Assembly (NCBI GenBank): GCA_021799555.1
Contig: JAJZAG010000055.1
Location: 1 to 14,846, forward strand
Direction: 5' to 3'
DNA from: Deltaproteobacteria bacterium
Lineage (GTDB): Bacteria; Desulfobacterota; Binatia; Binatales; Binataceae
DNA: 14,846 nt
Part shown: piece after piece, positions 7,041 through 14,072 of the stretch
Numbering within the stretch: the stretch's first letter is position 1
How the letters are laid out: every line of letters begins with the position of its first letter
Made by a program: the position numbers and the translations under genes
The notes under the pieces: model-generated
Databases searched by the model: none
Told to the model about the DNA's origin: nothing
What the model saw: the letters and a program-made list of their open reading frames with translations, nothing else

Positions 7041-7381
7041 CTTCGTGACGATCTATCACATCGCGGCGTGCAGACAGGATCGCTCGTGGCTTGCCGAAAA
7101 CGTATCCTCCGAGATCGCGCGCGGAGAGCGGCTATCACACAGGACGCGAGAAGAGTGAATCAGAGGGATTTCTTCGGCCCAAGGCTCGCAACAACGCTCT
7201 GATGCTTGCTCGCTGGGTATGCATGTACAAGCGTCGCATCCACTTTATCGCCGCCAGTGATTTCGAACCCGTCGGACAGTTTCAAGATGCGGTGCGACGT
7301 ACGTTCGATCTCATCGTGCTGCGCTTCTGTCGCGACCTGATCGTCAAGGCGGCAGTATGGCGCATCGCGATCAGCGGGCCA
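7041..7381. other. Gene-free interval between hypothetical gene and IscA-type gene
   Basis: I see no convincing gene in these 341 bases. A plus-strand frame is open from 7091 to 7396 and has an ATG at 7203, but the product resembles nothing I know, has no ribosome-binding site, and runs tail-to-tail into the IscA-type gene. It must contain the 3' end of the IscA-type message and the promoter of the hypothetical gene at 7040, but no clear hexamer pair or terminator hairpin stands out. A decayed gene is possible. Confidence 0.4.
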
Positions 7382-7831
7382 TCAAGCGCTGAATGACGAT
7401 CCGCAACCGCAAGTGCTGCTGGCGCGCGGGTTGTCGAAACGAAAACCAGCGCCGTGCAGACCCTCGACATAGTCAAGCGTGGTGCCCGCAATGTACGGCA
7501 GTGAGAAATCGTCAACGCAAACGGAAATCCCGTCGAGCTCTATCACGCGGTCGCCCACTTTTTTCGTGTCGAACTTCAGCTGATACTGAAATCCGGAGCA
7601 TCCCCCGCCGACTACGCTTATGCGAATCCCGTGCGAGGCGTCGAGGCCCTCTTTGGCGTGCATCTTGCGCACCATTTCGAGCGCTTTCGGCGTGAGTTTT
7701 ACGTCGGGAAGGTTTGAATTGTCGATCGCTGCGCGGGCGTCTACGCTTGGGTTATCCGTACTTGAGCGCTCCGCAGCGGAATGTTCGATGTTCAGGCGAT
7801 CCATGACGTCCTGATTCATCTCGGCAGCCAT
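7382..7831 (-). CDS. IscA/HesB-family iron-sulfur cluster insertion protein
   Basis: A 149-residue A-type Fe-S carrier. The core begins at about residue 44 (VKLTPKALEMVRKM) and carries the three invariant cysteines: C78 in GGGCSGFQY, and C141 and C143 in the CGCGSSF C-terminus, with the standard 63-residue gap. Such proteins (IscA, SufA, ErpA) accept and pass [Fe-S] clusters to target enzymes. The first 43 residues are an unusual hydrophilic extension, roughly doubling the distance before the core relative to the typical 105-120-residue protein. The start is well supported by GGAGGA (7842-7837) spaced properly before the ATG at 7831, so the extension is probably real. It is not in an isc or suf cluster. 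It faces the queG-lut set, several members of which are Fe-S enzymes, across a region with inverted repeats and a six-codon leader ORF. Confidence 0.9.
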   Translation of the reverse strand: MAAEMNQDVMDRLNIEHSAAERSSTDNPSVDARAAIDNSNLPDVKLTPKALEMVRKMHAKEGLDASHGIRISVVGGGCSGFQYQLKFDTKKVGDRVIELDGISVCVDDFSLPYIAGTTLDYVEGLHGAGFRFDNPRASSTCGCGSSFSA

Positions 7832-7857
7832 GTTTATCCTCCGGACAAAAGCGGGAA

Positions 7858-7878
7858 CTAAGGTACGAAAAAATCCAT
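7858..7878 (-). CDS. Possible six-codon leader ORF before the IscA-type gene
   Basis: On the minus strand a perfect AAGGAGG (7888-7882) is followed by ATG at 7878 and a frame encoding MDFFVP, ending in TAG at 7860-7858. This lies 26 bases upstream of the IscA-type start, which has its own ribosome-binding site. The gap between AAGGAGG and ATG is only 3 bases, shorter than ideal, so translation may be weak. It could be a regulatory leader peptide, a standby ribosome site, or chance. There is no direct evidence that it is translated. Confidence 0.3.
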   Translation of the reverse strand: MDFFVP

Positions 7879-7893
7879 CAACCTCCTTCTTTC

Positions 7894-7922
7894 AAGCTAA
7901 TCATCGCGAAATGTGGAGTCAA
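7894..7922 (-). promoter_or_regulatory. Possible promoter of the IscA-type gene
   Basis: On the minus strand TTGACT (7922-7917, five of six) is followed after 17 bases by TAGCTT (7899-7894, three of six). The -35 lies in the middle of the inverted repeat at 7912-7932, so a protein bound there would block RNA polymerase. The -10 is poor, so this is tentative. Transcription would begin near 7887, at the edge of the AAGGAGG of the leader ORF. Confidence 0.35.
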
Positions 7923-7932
7923 CCGCTCCACA
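7912..7932. promoter_or_regulatory. Inverted repeat, candidate operator
   Basis: TGTGGAG (7912-7918) and CTCCACA (7926-7932) are perfect inverted copies separated by 7 bases; after one mismatch the flanks AA and TT also pair. It lies in the divergent region between the IscA-type gene and queG, overlapping the likely -35 of the former. The form and size (21 bases) fit a dimeric regulator site. It does not match the IscR or Fur consensus that I know, so the regulator cannot be named. Confidence 0.45.
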
Positions 7933-7933
7933 A

Positions 7934-7950
7934 TTATTAAGAGTTAATAA
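7934..7950. promoter_or_regulatory. AT-rich inverted repeat, candidate operator or promoter element
   Basis: TTATTAA (7934-7940) and TTAATAA (7944-7950) are perfect inverted copies with a 3-base centre. It begins 1 base after the neighbouring repeat ends and lies 25 bases before the queG start. Its AT content stands out in a GC-rich region, so it may hold the -10 region of the queG promoter, an operator, or both. Confidence 0.4.
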
Positions 7951-7974
7951 GACCGCACTAATGCGAGTTATTTG

Positions 7975-9096
7975 ATGATGACGGCGAGATTGACCGAAAC
8001 CATCGAGTCGGTCGCGCGAGATTGTGGCTTCGCGATGGTGGGGTATGCGCGGTTGCGTCCGCTCGAGGATCGTGAGCGATTCTTCTTCGACTGGATCGCG
8101 CAGGGGCGTCACGGTTCGATGGGCTACCTCGCGCGCGAGCCAGCGCGACGAATCGACCCCAGGCTGGTGGACCCGCGCTTCAGATCGATCGTGAGCCTCG
8201 CCTTTCCTTATGCCGCAGCACGAGTGCCGGATATCGACTGGCGCACCCAGATGCGCGGCAGGATCGCCGCGTACGCGCTCGGTCCCGACTACCACGATTA
8301 CGTACTTGCCGCGGCGAAGTCGGTCGCATCCGTGATCAGCGGCGCGCATCCGGGCTTCCTGACGCGCACCTACGTCGATACCGGACCGGTCTTTGAGCGC
8401 GAATGGGCGGCGAAGGCGGGACTCGGATGGTTCGGGCGCAACACGATGCTGTTAAACCGGGAGCATGGATCGTACTTTTTTCTCGCCGAAATTTTCACCG
8501 ATCTCGCTATTGACGCACCCGCTCAGCTCTATCGCGACCATTGTGGGACCTGCCGGCGATGCGTCGATCTGTGCCCAACTGACGCGCTCGAATCGGGTTA
8601 CAAGCTCGAACCCAGGGCGTGCATCTCATACCTGACGATCGAGCATCGCGGCTCAATTCCCCGCGATCTACGCGCAAAGCTCGGTCAATGGATCTTCGGC
8701 TGCGACATTTGCAATGACGTGTGCCCGTGGAACAGCCCGGGTGGCGAGGCCGAGCATCACGCGGCGCTGCCCTACCTGCCGGAGATCCTAGCGCTCGACG
8801 ACGCCGCCTTCAGCCGGAGATTCAATCGCAGCGCGATCAAGCGGACCAAGCGCTGCGGGCTGCTCAGAAACGCCGCCGTAGCGCTCGGCAATACCGGTAA
8901 TCGCGACGCGGTTCCCGTCCTGTCACTTGCGCTTGCCAGCGAGCGTGAAGCCGTTATTCGCGCGCATTGCGCGTGGGCGTTAGGGATTCTCGGTGGTGCG
9001 GCGGCGCGCCGCACACTTGAAGTTGCCTTGAGCCGCGAGCGCGAACTGGAAGTCGCGCAAGAGATTCGCCTTGCGCTCGATGAACCCGCAATCTAG
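7975..9096 (+). CDS. queG: Epoxyqueuosine reductase
   Basis: A 373-residue cobalamin-dependent Fe-S enzyme that carries out the last step of queuosine synthesis in the anticodon of Asp, Asn, His and Tyr tRNAs, reducing epoxyqueuosine to queuosine. Two [4Fe-4S] cluster sets are visible: CGTCRRCVDLC (C190, C193, C196, C200) and CDICNDVC (C243, C246, C250). The proposed catalytic aspartate D135 lies in YVDTGPV, and WFGRNTMLL follows in the cobalamin-binding region. A HEAT-like C-terminal tail covers about 285-370, as in full-length QueG. Starts are possible at TTG 7972 and ATG 7975 or 7978; no strong ribosome-binding site decides between them, and I use 7975. It is the first gene of a five-gene set on this strand, divergent from the IscA-type gene. 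Confidence 0.95.
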   Translation: MMTARLTETIESVARDCGFAMVGYARLRPLEDRERFFFDWIAQGRHGSMGYLAREPARRIDPRLVDPRFRSIVSLAFPYAAARVPDIDWRTQMRGRIAAYALGPDYHDYVLAAAKSVASVISGAHPGFLTRTYVDTGPVFEREWAAKAGLGWFGRNTMLLNREHGSYFFLAEIFTDLAIDAPAQLYRDHCGTCRRCVDLCPTDALESGYKLEPRACISYLTIEHRGSIPRDLRAKLGQWIFGCDICNDVCPWNSPGGEAEHHAALPYLPEILALDDAAFSRRFNRSAIKRTKRCGLLRNAAVALGNTGNRDAVPVLSLALASEREAVIRAHCAWALGILGGAAARRTLEVALSRERELEVAQEIRLALDEPAI

Positions 9097-9149
9097 CCGC
9101 TTGTCAAAGACCGCGCACCATTAGAGACTCGAAGCCATGGAGTTGCGCG

Positions 9150-9977
9150 ATGAACGATGACGTGCGCCGCGAGTTTACCTCAATCGCATCGCGCGAACCG
9201 GTTCCGCTCGCGCGCGGTGCGCTCCTGATCGCCAAAGAGGAATATCCGACCCTTGACGTCGAGAACTATCTCGAACAAATCGCGGCCCTCGCGCGTGACG
9301 CCGAGCCTATCGTTCGCTCGGGCAGCGATACTGTCGAGCGAATCCAGCTTCTGTCGCAATATCTTTTCGAGCAAAAAGGCTTCGAAGGAAACCGCGATGA
9401 TTACAGTGATCCGCGCAATTCGTTCCTGAACGAGGTGCTCGAACGCCGCAAGGGCATTCCGATCACCCTGTCGGTGATATATCTCGAAGTCGGGCGTAGG
9501 CTCGGCATCAACCTATACGGCATTTCGTTTCCGACTCACTTTCTGGTGAAGGCCGTCGATGATCGCGGAGAACTCGTTATCGATCCTTTTTTCGGAGGTG
9601 CGATCCTGAGCCTCGAGGATATTCGCGCGCGCCTCGCGCAGATTTACGGGCAGCCGGTCGAGCTGCATCCAGCGATGCTCAAGCCCGTCGGCGCACGGAC
9701 AATCCTGGCGCGGATTCTGCGCAACCTGAAGGGAATCTATCTCAGCACTTCGGACTGGAACCGCGCGTTGTCGGCGCTCGACCGCATCTTGCTGCTCGAT
9801 CCCCGGTCGGTCGAAGAGCTCGCGGAACGCGGCGGCCTCTTCGAGCGGCTCGAATGCTTTCAAGCTGCGCTCGACGATTTTCAGAGCTTCTTGTCAATCG
9901 CCCCGGAGCATCCGGGCGCCGACGCTGCACGCGAGTCGGTCCTGCGGCTGGTCCGCCAGGTCGCTCTAATCAATTGA
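9150..9977 (+). CDS. SirB1-like transglutaminase-fold protein with TPR tail
   Basis: A 275-residue protein of the SirB1/YchA family. Residues about 30-165 form a transglutaminase-like core with the hallmark GIPITLSVIYLEVGRRLG (102-119), FPTHFLVK (127-134) and DPFFGG (145-150). The catalytic Cys of true transglutaminases is replaced: the helix carries S108 in LSVIYLEVG, while H130 and D145 remain. That replacement is usual in this family, so transglutaminase activity is doubtful. The C-terminal third (about 190-265) has tetratricopeptide-like helix pairs. The function of the family is not well established. The ATG at 9150 has GGAG (9139-9142) seven bases upstream. It lies 53 bases after queG and 25 before lutB, so it is probably cotranscribed with both. 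Confidence 0.87.
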   Translation: MNDDVRREFTSIASREPVPLARGALLIAKEEYPTLDVENYLEQIAALARDAEPIVRSGSDTVERIQLLSQYLFEQKGFEGNRDDYSDPRNSFLNEVLERRKGIPITLSVIYLEVGRRLGINLYGISFPTHFLVKAVDDRGELVIDPFFGGAILSLEDIRARLAQIYGQPVELHPAMLKPVGARTILARILRNLKGIYLSTSDWNRALSALDRILLLDPRSVEELAERGGLFERLECFQAALDDFQSFLSIAPEHPGADAARESVLRLVRQVALIN

Positions 9978-10002
9978 ATCTCGCCTGTCTGGCGGCAAAT
10001 TT

Positions 10003-11439
10003 ATGGCGATGACCGCAGGTTCGACACCACGCGACTTTTTTCAGGCAAGCGCCGCTGGCGCGGCCGATCATGAGCTGCGGCGCAAGCTTGAGAACGCGAG
10101 CGCCCGGCACCTTGCACACTTCGCTGAAGTCCGCGGGGAGTTCACGCCGTACGAAGATGAGCGCACCGCCGCGCGCGCGATCAAGCAGGAAGCGATCGGA
10201 CGCCTGGATGAACTGTTGATCGATCTGACGAAAAGGCTGGAGGCCCACGGATGCAAAGTCTTCTTCGCCGCGAATGCGGCAGAAGCGCGCGAGCATATCG
10301 TCAAGCTGGCTCAGACCTCAGGCGCAAAGCGCATCGTCAAGGGCAAGTCGATGACGACGGAAGAAATCGGCCTCAACCCGGCTCTCGAAGCCGCCGGTAT
10401 GGAAGTGCTCGAGACTGACCTCGGCGAATATATCGTGCAGCTCCGCCGAGAACCGCCCTCGCACATCATCACGCCCGCTATCCATCTGTCGAAAGAAGAT
10501 ATCGGCAATCTGTTCCGTGAGAAATTCGGAATCCCCTATACACCCGAGCCAGACGAGTTGACCGCCGAGGCACGCGAGCGGCTGCGCGAGAGCTTTTTGC
10601 ATGCGGATCTCGGAATCACCGGCGTAAACTTCGCCATCGCTGAAACCGGCACGCTGGTCGTCGTCGAGAACGAGGGCAACGGCCGGATGTGCTCGACGTT
10701 GCCTGATGTGTTCGTCGCCGTGATGGGGATCGAGAAGGTCATTCCTAAGCTGGCCGACCTGCCGCACTTTCTTGAAATCCTCGGCCGCACCGCAACCGGA
10801 CAGAAGCTCACTACTTACACTAACTTTATTCAGGGACCGCGCGCGGCCGATGACCTGGACGGCCCGCGCGATATGCATGTCGTCATCTTGGACAACGGGC
10901 GCAGTGCGATGCTCGCCGACCCGGTCTTGCGCGAAGCGCTGATGTGCATCCGATGCGGCGCGTGCCTGAACGTATGTCCGGTCTATCGCCATATCGGCGG
11001 TCATGCGTACCGATCGCCCTACCCCGGACCGATTGGATCGATAATCAGCCCAAATCTTGTCGGCTCCGCCGCGGCGCATCTTCCGTTCGCCTCGACGCTT
11101 TGCGGCGCGTGCAAGGATGTGTGCCCGGTCAAGATCGATATCCCGCGAATCCTGCTCCATCTGCGATGGAAGGAAACCTCAGGCCCGACGCCTCCCGAGT
11201 GGCCGGCCGCGGCGCGCCGCGCGCGCGCCGGAGCCCGGCGGTTCGCGCGGATGGCACGGCATCCGCGCACCATGCGCATCCTCAGCCGGATCGCTGCGGC
11301 AATACTCAAGCCGGTCGCGCACGACGGCTGGATTAGGCGGATGCCGCCGCCGTTTGGCAACTGGACGAAACTCCGCGACTTCCCGCGGCCGCGGCCGCGC
11401 GGGCGGCGCGCTGTCAAGCGTCAGGACGCGGAAGGTTGA
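10003..11439 (+). CDS. lutB: LutB-type lactate utilisation iron-sulfur protein
   Basis: A 478-residue protein of the LutB/LldF/YkgF family. An N-terminal LUD domain (about 65-300, with KGKSMTTEEIGLN at 113-125 and AETGTLVVVENEGNGR at 213-228) is followed by a ferredoxin-like segment with cluster ligands C315, C318, C321, C325 and C367, C370, C374. With LutA and LutC it forms a cytoplasmic complex that oxidises L-lactate to pyruvate. The C-terminal 90 residues are rich in Arg and Pro, which is usual for the family, though here they are very basic. Its stop overlaps the area just before lutC. The ATG at 10003 is followed by a second ATG two codons later; either may be used. It follows the SirB1-like gene by 25 bases, and no separate promoter is obvious. 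Confidence 0.94.
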   Translation: MAMTAGSTPRDFFQASAAGAADHELRRKLENASARHLAHFAEVRGEFTPYEDERTAARAIKQEAIGRLDELLIDLTKRLEAHGCKVFFAANAAEAREHIVKLAQTSGAKRIVKGKSMTTEEIGLNPALEAAGMEVLETDLGEYIVQLRREPPSHIITPAIHLSKEDIGNLFREKFGIPYTPEPDELTAEARERLRESFLHADLGITGVNFAIAETGTLVVVENEGNGRMCSTLPDVFVAVMGIEKVIPKLADLPHFLEILGRTATGQKLTTYTNFIQGPRAADDLDGPRDMHVVILDNGRSAMLADPVLREALMCIRCGACLNVCPVYRHIGGHAYRSPYPGPIGSIISPNLVGSAAAHLPFASTLCGACKDVCPVKIDIPRILLHLRWKETSGPTPPEWPAAARRARAGARRFARMARHPRTMRILSRIAAAILKPVAHDGWIRRMPPPFGNWTKLRDFPRPRPRGRRAVKRQDAEG

Positions 11440-11441
11440 CG

Positions 11442-12131
11442 ATGGCCGAGCTGCACAAACTCGTGGCGACCCTCAGAACCGCGCTGGAAGCCGGTACCTC
11501 CGAGCCAGCACGAGCGCAAGAGCCACCAGCCGAGGTTCCGCTCGCGCATGACGCCTATCGAGCAGAACTCGTGACGCGCTTTGCGCGCGAACTCGAAGCG
11601 GTGGGCGGCCGCTTTCTCGGAATTCTGACGCTCGCCGAAACAATTGCGAGGCTCGTCGCACTGGCGAAAAACGCGCGAATGGTCGCGATCGGCAAGGGCG
11701 TCGCGATCGACACGGGTGCGATCGCTGCCGCAATCGATCGCGCCGGCGTTCCCATAATGCGCACCGCGCCGACGACGGATCCTGAGGCGCGCGGCGCGTT
11801 TCGCGACCGGCTCGCGCGCGCCGATATGGCAGTCGCCGAGGCGGACTACGCAATCGCATCGACCGGAACGCTCGCAGTCCTCACGATGCCATCTCGGCCA
11901 AGTTCACTTACACTGCTCGCGCCCGCGAGCGTAATCCTCGTGCAGATCGGTCGAATTGTTCCCGATCTGGCCGCCGCTCTCGAGGCGTTTGGCACCGACA
12001 CGCTCGCCGCGCATCGGATGACGCTGATCACCGGTCCGAGCCGAACCGCCGATATCGAAAAGCGCATCGTGCTGGGAGTGCACGGCCCGAAATCGCTCGA
12101 CGTAATCGTCGTCTGGCCTCACGATGACTGA
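11442..12131 (+). CDS. lutC: LutC-type lactate utilisation protein
   Basis: A 229-residue LUD-domain protein of the LutC/YkgG family, part of the LutABC L-lactate oxidation complex. The first 35 residues are variable and Ala/Pro-rich; the fold follows, with ARMVAIGKGVAIDTGAI (residues 79-95), and ASTGTLAVLTMPSRPSSLTLLAP near residues 138-160 corresponding to the 'ADTGTLV..sxxgxpRxxsLLPp' motif. The C-terminal ITGPSRTADIEKRIVLGVHGP is the most conserved family stretch. The ATG at 11442 has GGAAGG (11430-11435) six bases before it and starts 2 bases after the lutB stop; a TTG at 11436 overlapping that stop is less likely. Its end overlaps lutA by 8 bases. Confidence 0.93.
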   Translation: MAELHKLVATLRTALEAGTSEPARAQEPPAEVPLAHDAYRAELVTRFARELEAVGGRFLGILTLAETIARLVALAKNARMVAIGKGVAIDTGAIAAAIDRAGVPIMRTAPTTDPEARGAFRDRLARADMAVAEADYAIASTGTLAVLTMPSRPSSLTLLAPASVILVQIGRIVPDLAAALEAFGTDTLAAHRMTLITGPSRTADIEKRIVLGVHGPKSLDVIVVWPHDD

Positions 12132-12846
12132 AGTTCAACTCTTCTCGACTTGCCTTGCCGAGGAATTTTTTCCAGAGGTTGGCGACGCCGCGGCGACCGT
12201 GCTCGAACGATTGCGGCTGAAGGTGCGTCCACTAAGGAGCGCGTTCTGTTGCGGACAGGTCGCATTCAACGAAGGGTTCCGCGATGAAGCCGTCGCTCTG
12301 GCACACTGCTTTCTTTCCGCGTGCAGGCCCGACACGCCGATAATCGTGCCGTCGGGTTCGTGCTCGAGCATGATCAGGATTTTCTACTCCGACCTTCTGG
12401 CGCACGACGAGACCCTCGCACGCAAGACCGCGGCGATTCGCCCGTGGGTATACGAGTTCTCGCAATTCATCGTTAGCGTGCTGAAGGTCAAATATGTGGG
12501 CGCGCGATTCGAACGCGCGGTTGCATACCATCCGTCGTGCCATCTGATGCGCGAGTTGCGGGTGCGCGAAGAACCGATGACTCTGCTGAGCGCCGTCAAC
12601 GGGATTCGTCTGGTCGAAGTGCGCGACCGCGAGGAATGCTGCGGCTTCGGCGGCCTGTTCTCGGTCAAGTTTCCGGAGATATCGGGGGCGATGCTTGAGG
12701 ACAAGCTTGCTCGGATCCGCGAAAGCGGCGCCGAAGTCGTCGTCTCGAACGATTGCGGATGCCTGATGCAGATCGGTGGCGGACTGCGTCGCGCGGGCGC
12801 GGAAATCGAGGTTCGCCACCTCGCCGAAATCCTGGCCGCCAGGTAA
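12124..12846 (+). CDS. lutA: LutA-type lactate utilisation Fe-S protein (CCG domains)
   Basis: A 240-residue protein with two CCG domains, the cysteine-rich unit also found in glycolate oxidase GlcF and heterodisulfide reductase. The first has C10, C42-C43 (FCCGQVAFNEG) and C80; the second has C139 (YHPSCH), C172-C173 (ECCGFGGLFS) and C211 in NDCGCLMQIGG. With LutB and LutC it makes up the lactate oxidation complex, in which this subunit is thought to carry the electron-transfer or catalytic cluster. The ATG at 12124 overlaps the lutC stop by 8 bases. The order here is B-C-A, not the usual A-B-C. No lactate permease or LutR-type regulator is seen in the window. Its stop lies 3 bases from the convergent MFS gene, with no room for a separate terminator. 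Confidence 0.93.
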   Translation: MTEVQLFSTCLAEEFFPEVGDAAATVLERLRLKVRPLRSAFCCGQVAFNEGFRDEAVALAHCFLSACRPDTPIIVPSGSCSSMIRIFYSDLLAHDETLARKTAAIRPWVYEFSQFIVSVLKVKYVGARFERAVAYHPSCHLMRELRVREEPMTLLSAVNGIRLVEVRDREECCGFGGLFSVKFPEISGAMLEDKLARIRESGAEVVVSNDCGCLMQIGGGLRRAGAEIEVRHLAEILAAR

Positions 12847-12849
12847 CCG

Positions 12850-14025
12850 TCAGGAAGCCGCTCGGGCTTGAGCGGGCGAGCTGACCGATCTCAATACGCA
12901 CAGGCACACTGCCATCATCGCTGTAATCGCCAGTGCTGCTTCCATCGAACTGCGCGCGCCGCTGGCCGCGAGCGTGTAGCCCATCATCCACGGCACAACA
13001 ATCGCGCCGACCGCTCCGCCCGCGGCGACGACCGAAGTCATCCGTCCGACCTCGGCGGGGAATGTCGCCGCTCCGATCGCGATCATGTTCGGGAACCCCG
13101 GCCCGTAACCTGCGCCAATAAAAAAAATCATCGCCGCGGCGAACGCCGGCACGCCCGGCGCGGCGATCAAACCGGCAATCGCGACTGCGCTCAGCGCGCA
13201 GGCTGCAACCGCCATTGCCTTTGGCGCGATTCGATTCGCCAGTACGCCGCCGACCAACCTCCCTGCGACCAACCCGAACCAGTATAGCGACACCGCCCAC
13301 GACGCGAGCGACGCACCGGCCGCTGTCTGGGCGCGCAGGTATGAGAACAACCACGCACCGACTCCGGTCTCGGCGCCGACATAGAGAAACAGAACCGTGG
13401 CGATCACCCAGACCATCGGGTGCGTCAAAATGGCGAATGCGCCGTGGACTTCGTACCCGTGAGCGCGCGCATCGACCGGCGGCGCAAGGCACAGCATTAT
13501 CGCGACAGTCGCGGTCAGGGCGGCGCCCAACGCGAACGGGAACGGATATGGTACGTGGCTGCGCAACGCAAACCCGACGATCACCGGACCAACGAGCGCG
13601 CCGACACCGAACATCACGTGAAGATAATTAAGCGCCGCGCCCAACCGTTCGCGATTCAGATCCGCTACGATCGCATTGGCTGCTATATCGATCGCGCCCT
13701 GTCCGAGCCCAACGATCGCCGCCGCCACGAGCATCGCGCCAATCCGCGGCGCGAGCGCAATTCCGGCGAGCCCCGCGCTGACCAGAATCATCGCGCCGCC
13801 TAGCATCTGTTGCGCGCTTTTGCGATGCGCGACCTCGCCTCCGGCAATCAATGCGGCCAGGTAGCCCGCCGCTACTGCGCTTACAACCAGCCCCGCCCGA
13901 TCGATCGATACGCGCATCGCGGCGGATATTTCGGGGAGAAACGGTCCGAGCCATCCGACGTTAACGCCCTGAATGAGCATGCATCCGTAGGCGAGCTGTG
14001 AAAGCCTGCTCTCGGCGGCTCGCAC
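12850..14025 (-). CDS. MFS transporter
   Basis: A 391-residue major facilitator superfamily protein with about 12 membrane-spanning helices spaced evenly along its length (first about 10-30, last about 360-381) and a central cytoplasmic loop near 184-198. The segment between helices 2 and 3 (GEVAHRKSAQQML) sits where MFS proteins have the GxxxDRxGRR motif, but the match is poor, as in several distant MFS branches. Helix 10 has IGAGYGPGFPNMIA, a pattern seen in the FucP/FHS-type group, so a sugar or small carboxylate transporter is possible. The substrate cannot be set from sequence. It starts with GTG at 14025. It is convergent with the lut genes, ending 3 bases from lutA, and follows the coiled-coil gene by 47 bases on its own strand. 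A lactate role is possible but unsupported. Confidence 0.85.
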   Translation of the reverse strand: MRAAESRLSQLAYGCMLIQGVNVGWLGPFLPEISAAMRVSIDRAGLVVSAVAAGYLAALIAGGEVAHRKSAQQMLGGAMILVSAGLAGIALAPRIGAMLVAAAIVGLGQGAIDIAANAIVADLNRERLGAALNYLHVMFGVGALVGPVIVGFALRSHVPYPFPFALGAALTATVAIMLCLAPPVDARAHGYEVHGAFAILTHPMVWVIATVLFLYVGAETGVGAWLFSYLRAQTAAGASLASWAVSLYWFGLVAGRLVGGVLANRIAPKAMAVAACALSAVAIAGLIAAPGVPAFAAAMIFFIGAGYGPGFPNMIAIGAATFPAEVGRMTSVVAAGGAVGAIVVPWMMGYTLAASGARSSMEAALAITAMMAVCLCVLRSVSSPAQARAAS

Positions 14026-14072
14026 CTCACGAGCGGAATCTCTGGCTAATCCGGCAGGAATTGGAATTGCGG

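Noticed and set aside
7091..7396. Possible 101-codon plus-strand gene
   Set aside because: No ribosome-binding site, no known relatives, and an overlap with the end of the IscA-type gene. Kept only as a note on the gene-free interval.
10318..11160. Minus-strand open frame of 280 codons inside lutB
   Set aside because: Antisense to a well-conserved gene with intact Fe-S motifs; no recognisable product.
12847..12849. Terminator between convergent lutA and the MFS gene
   Set aside because: Only three bases separate the two stops, and I found no hairpin with a T-run in the flanking coding ends.
12665..13492. Minus-strand open frame of 275 codons, very rich in Arg and Gly
   Set aside because: Out-of-frame reading of the MFS gene and the reverse of lutA; composition is typical of a shadow frame.
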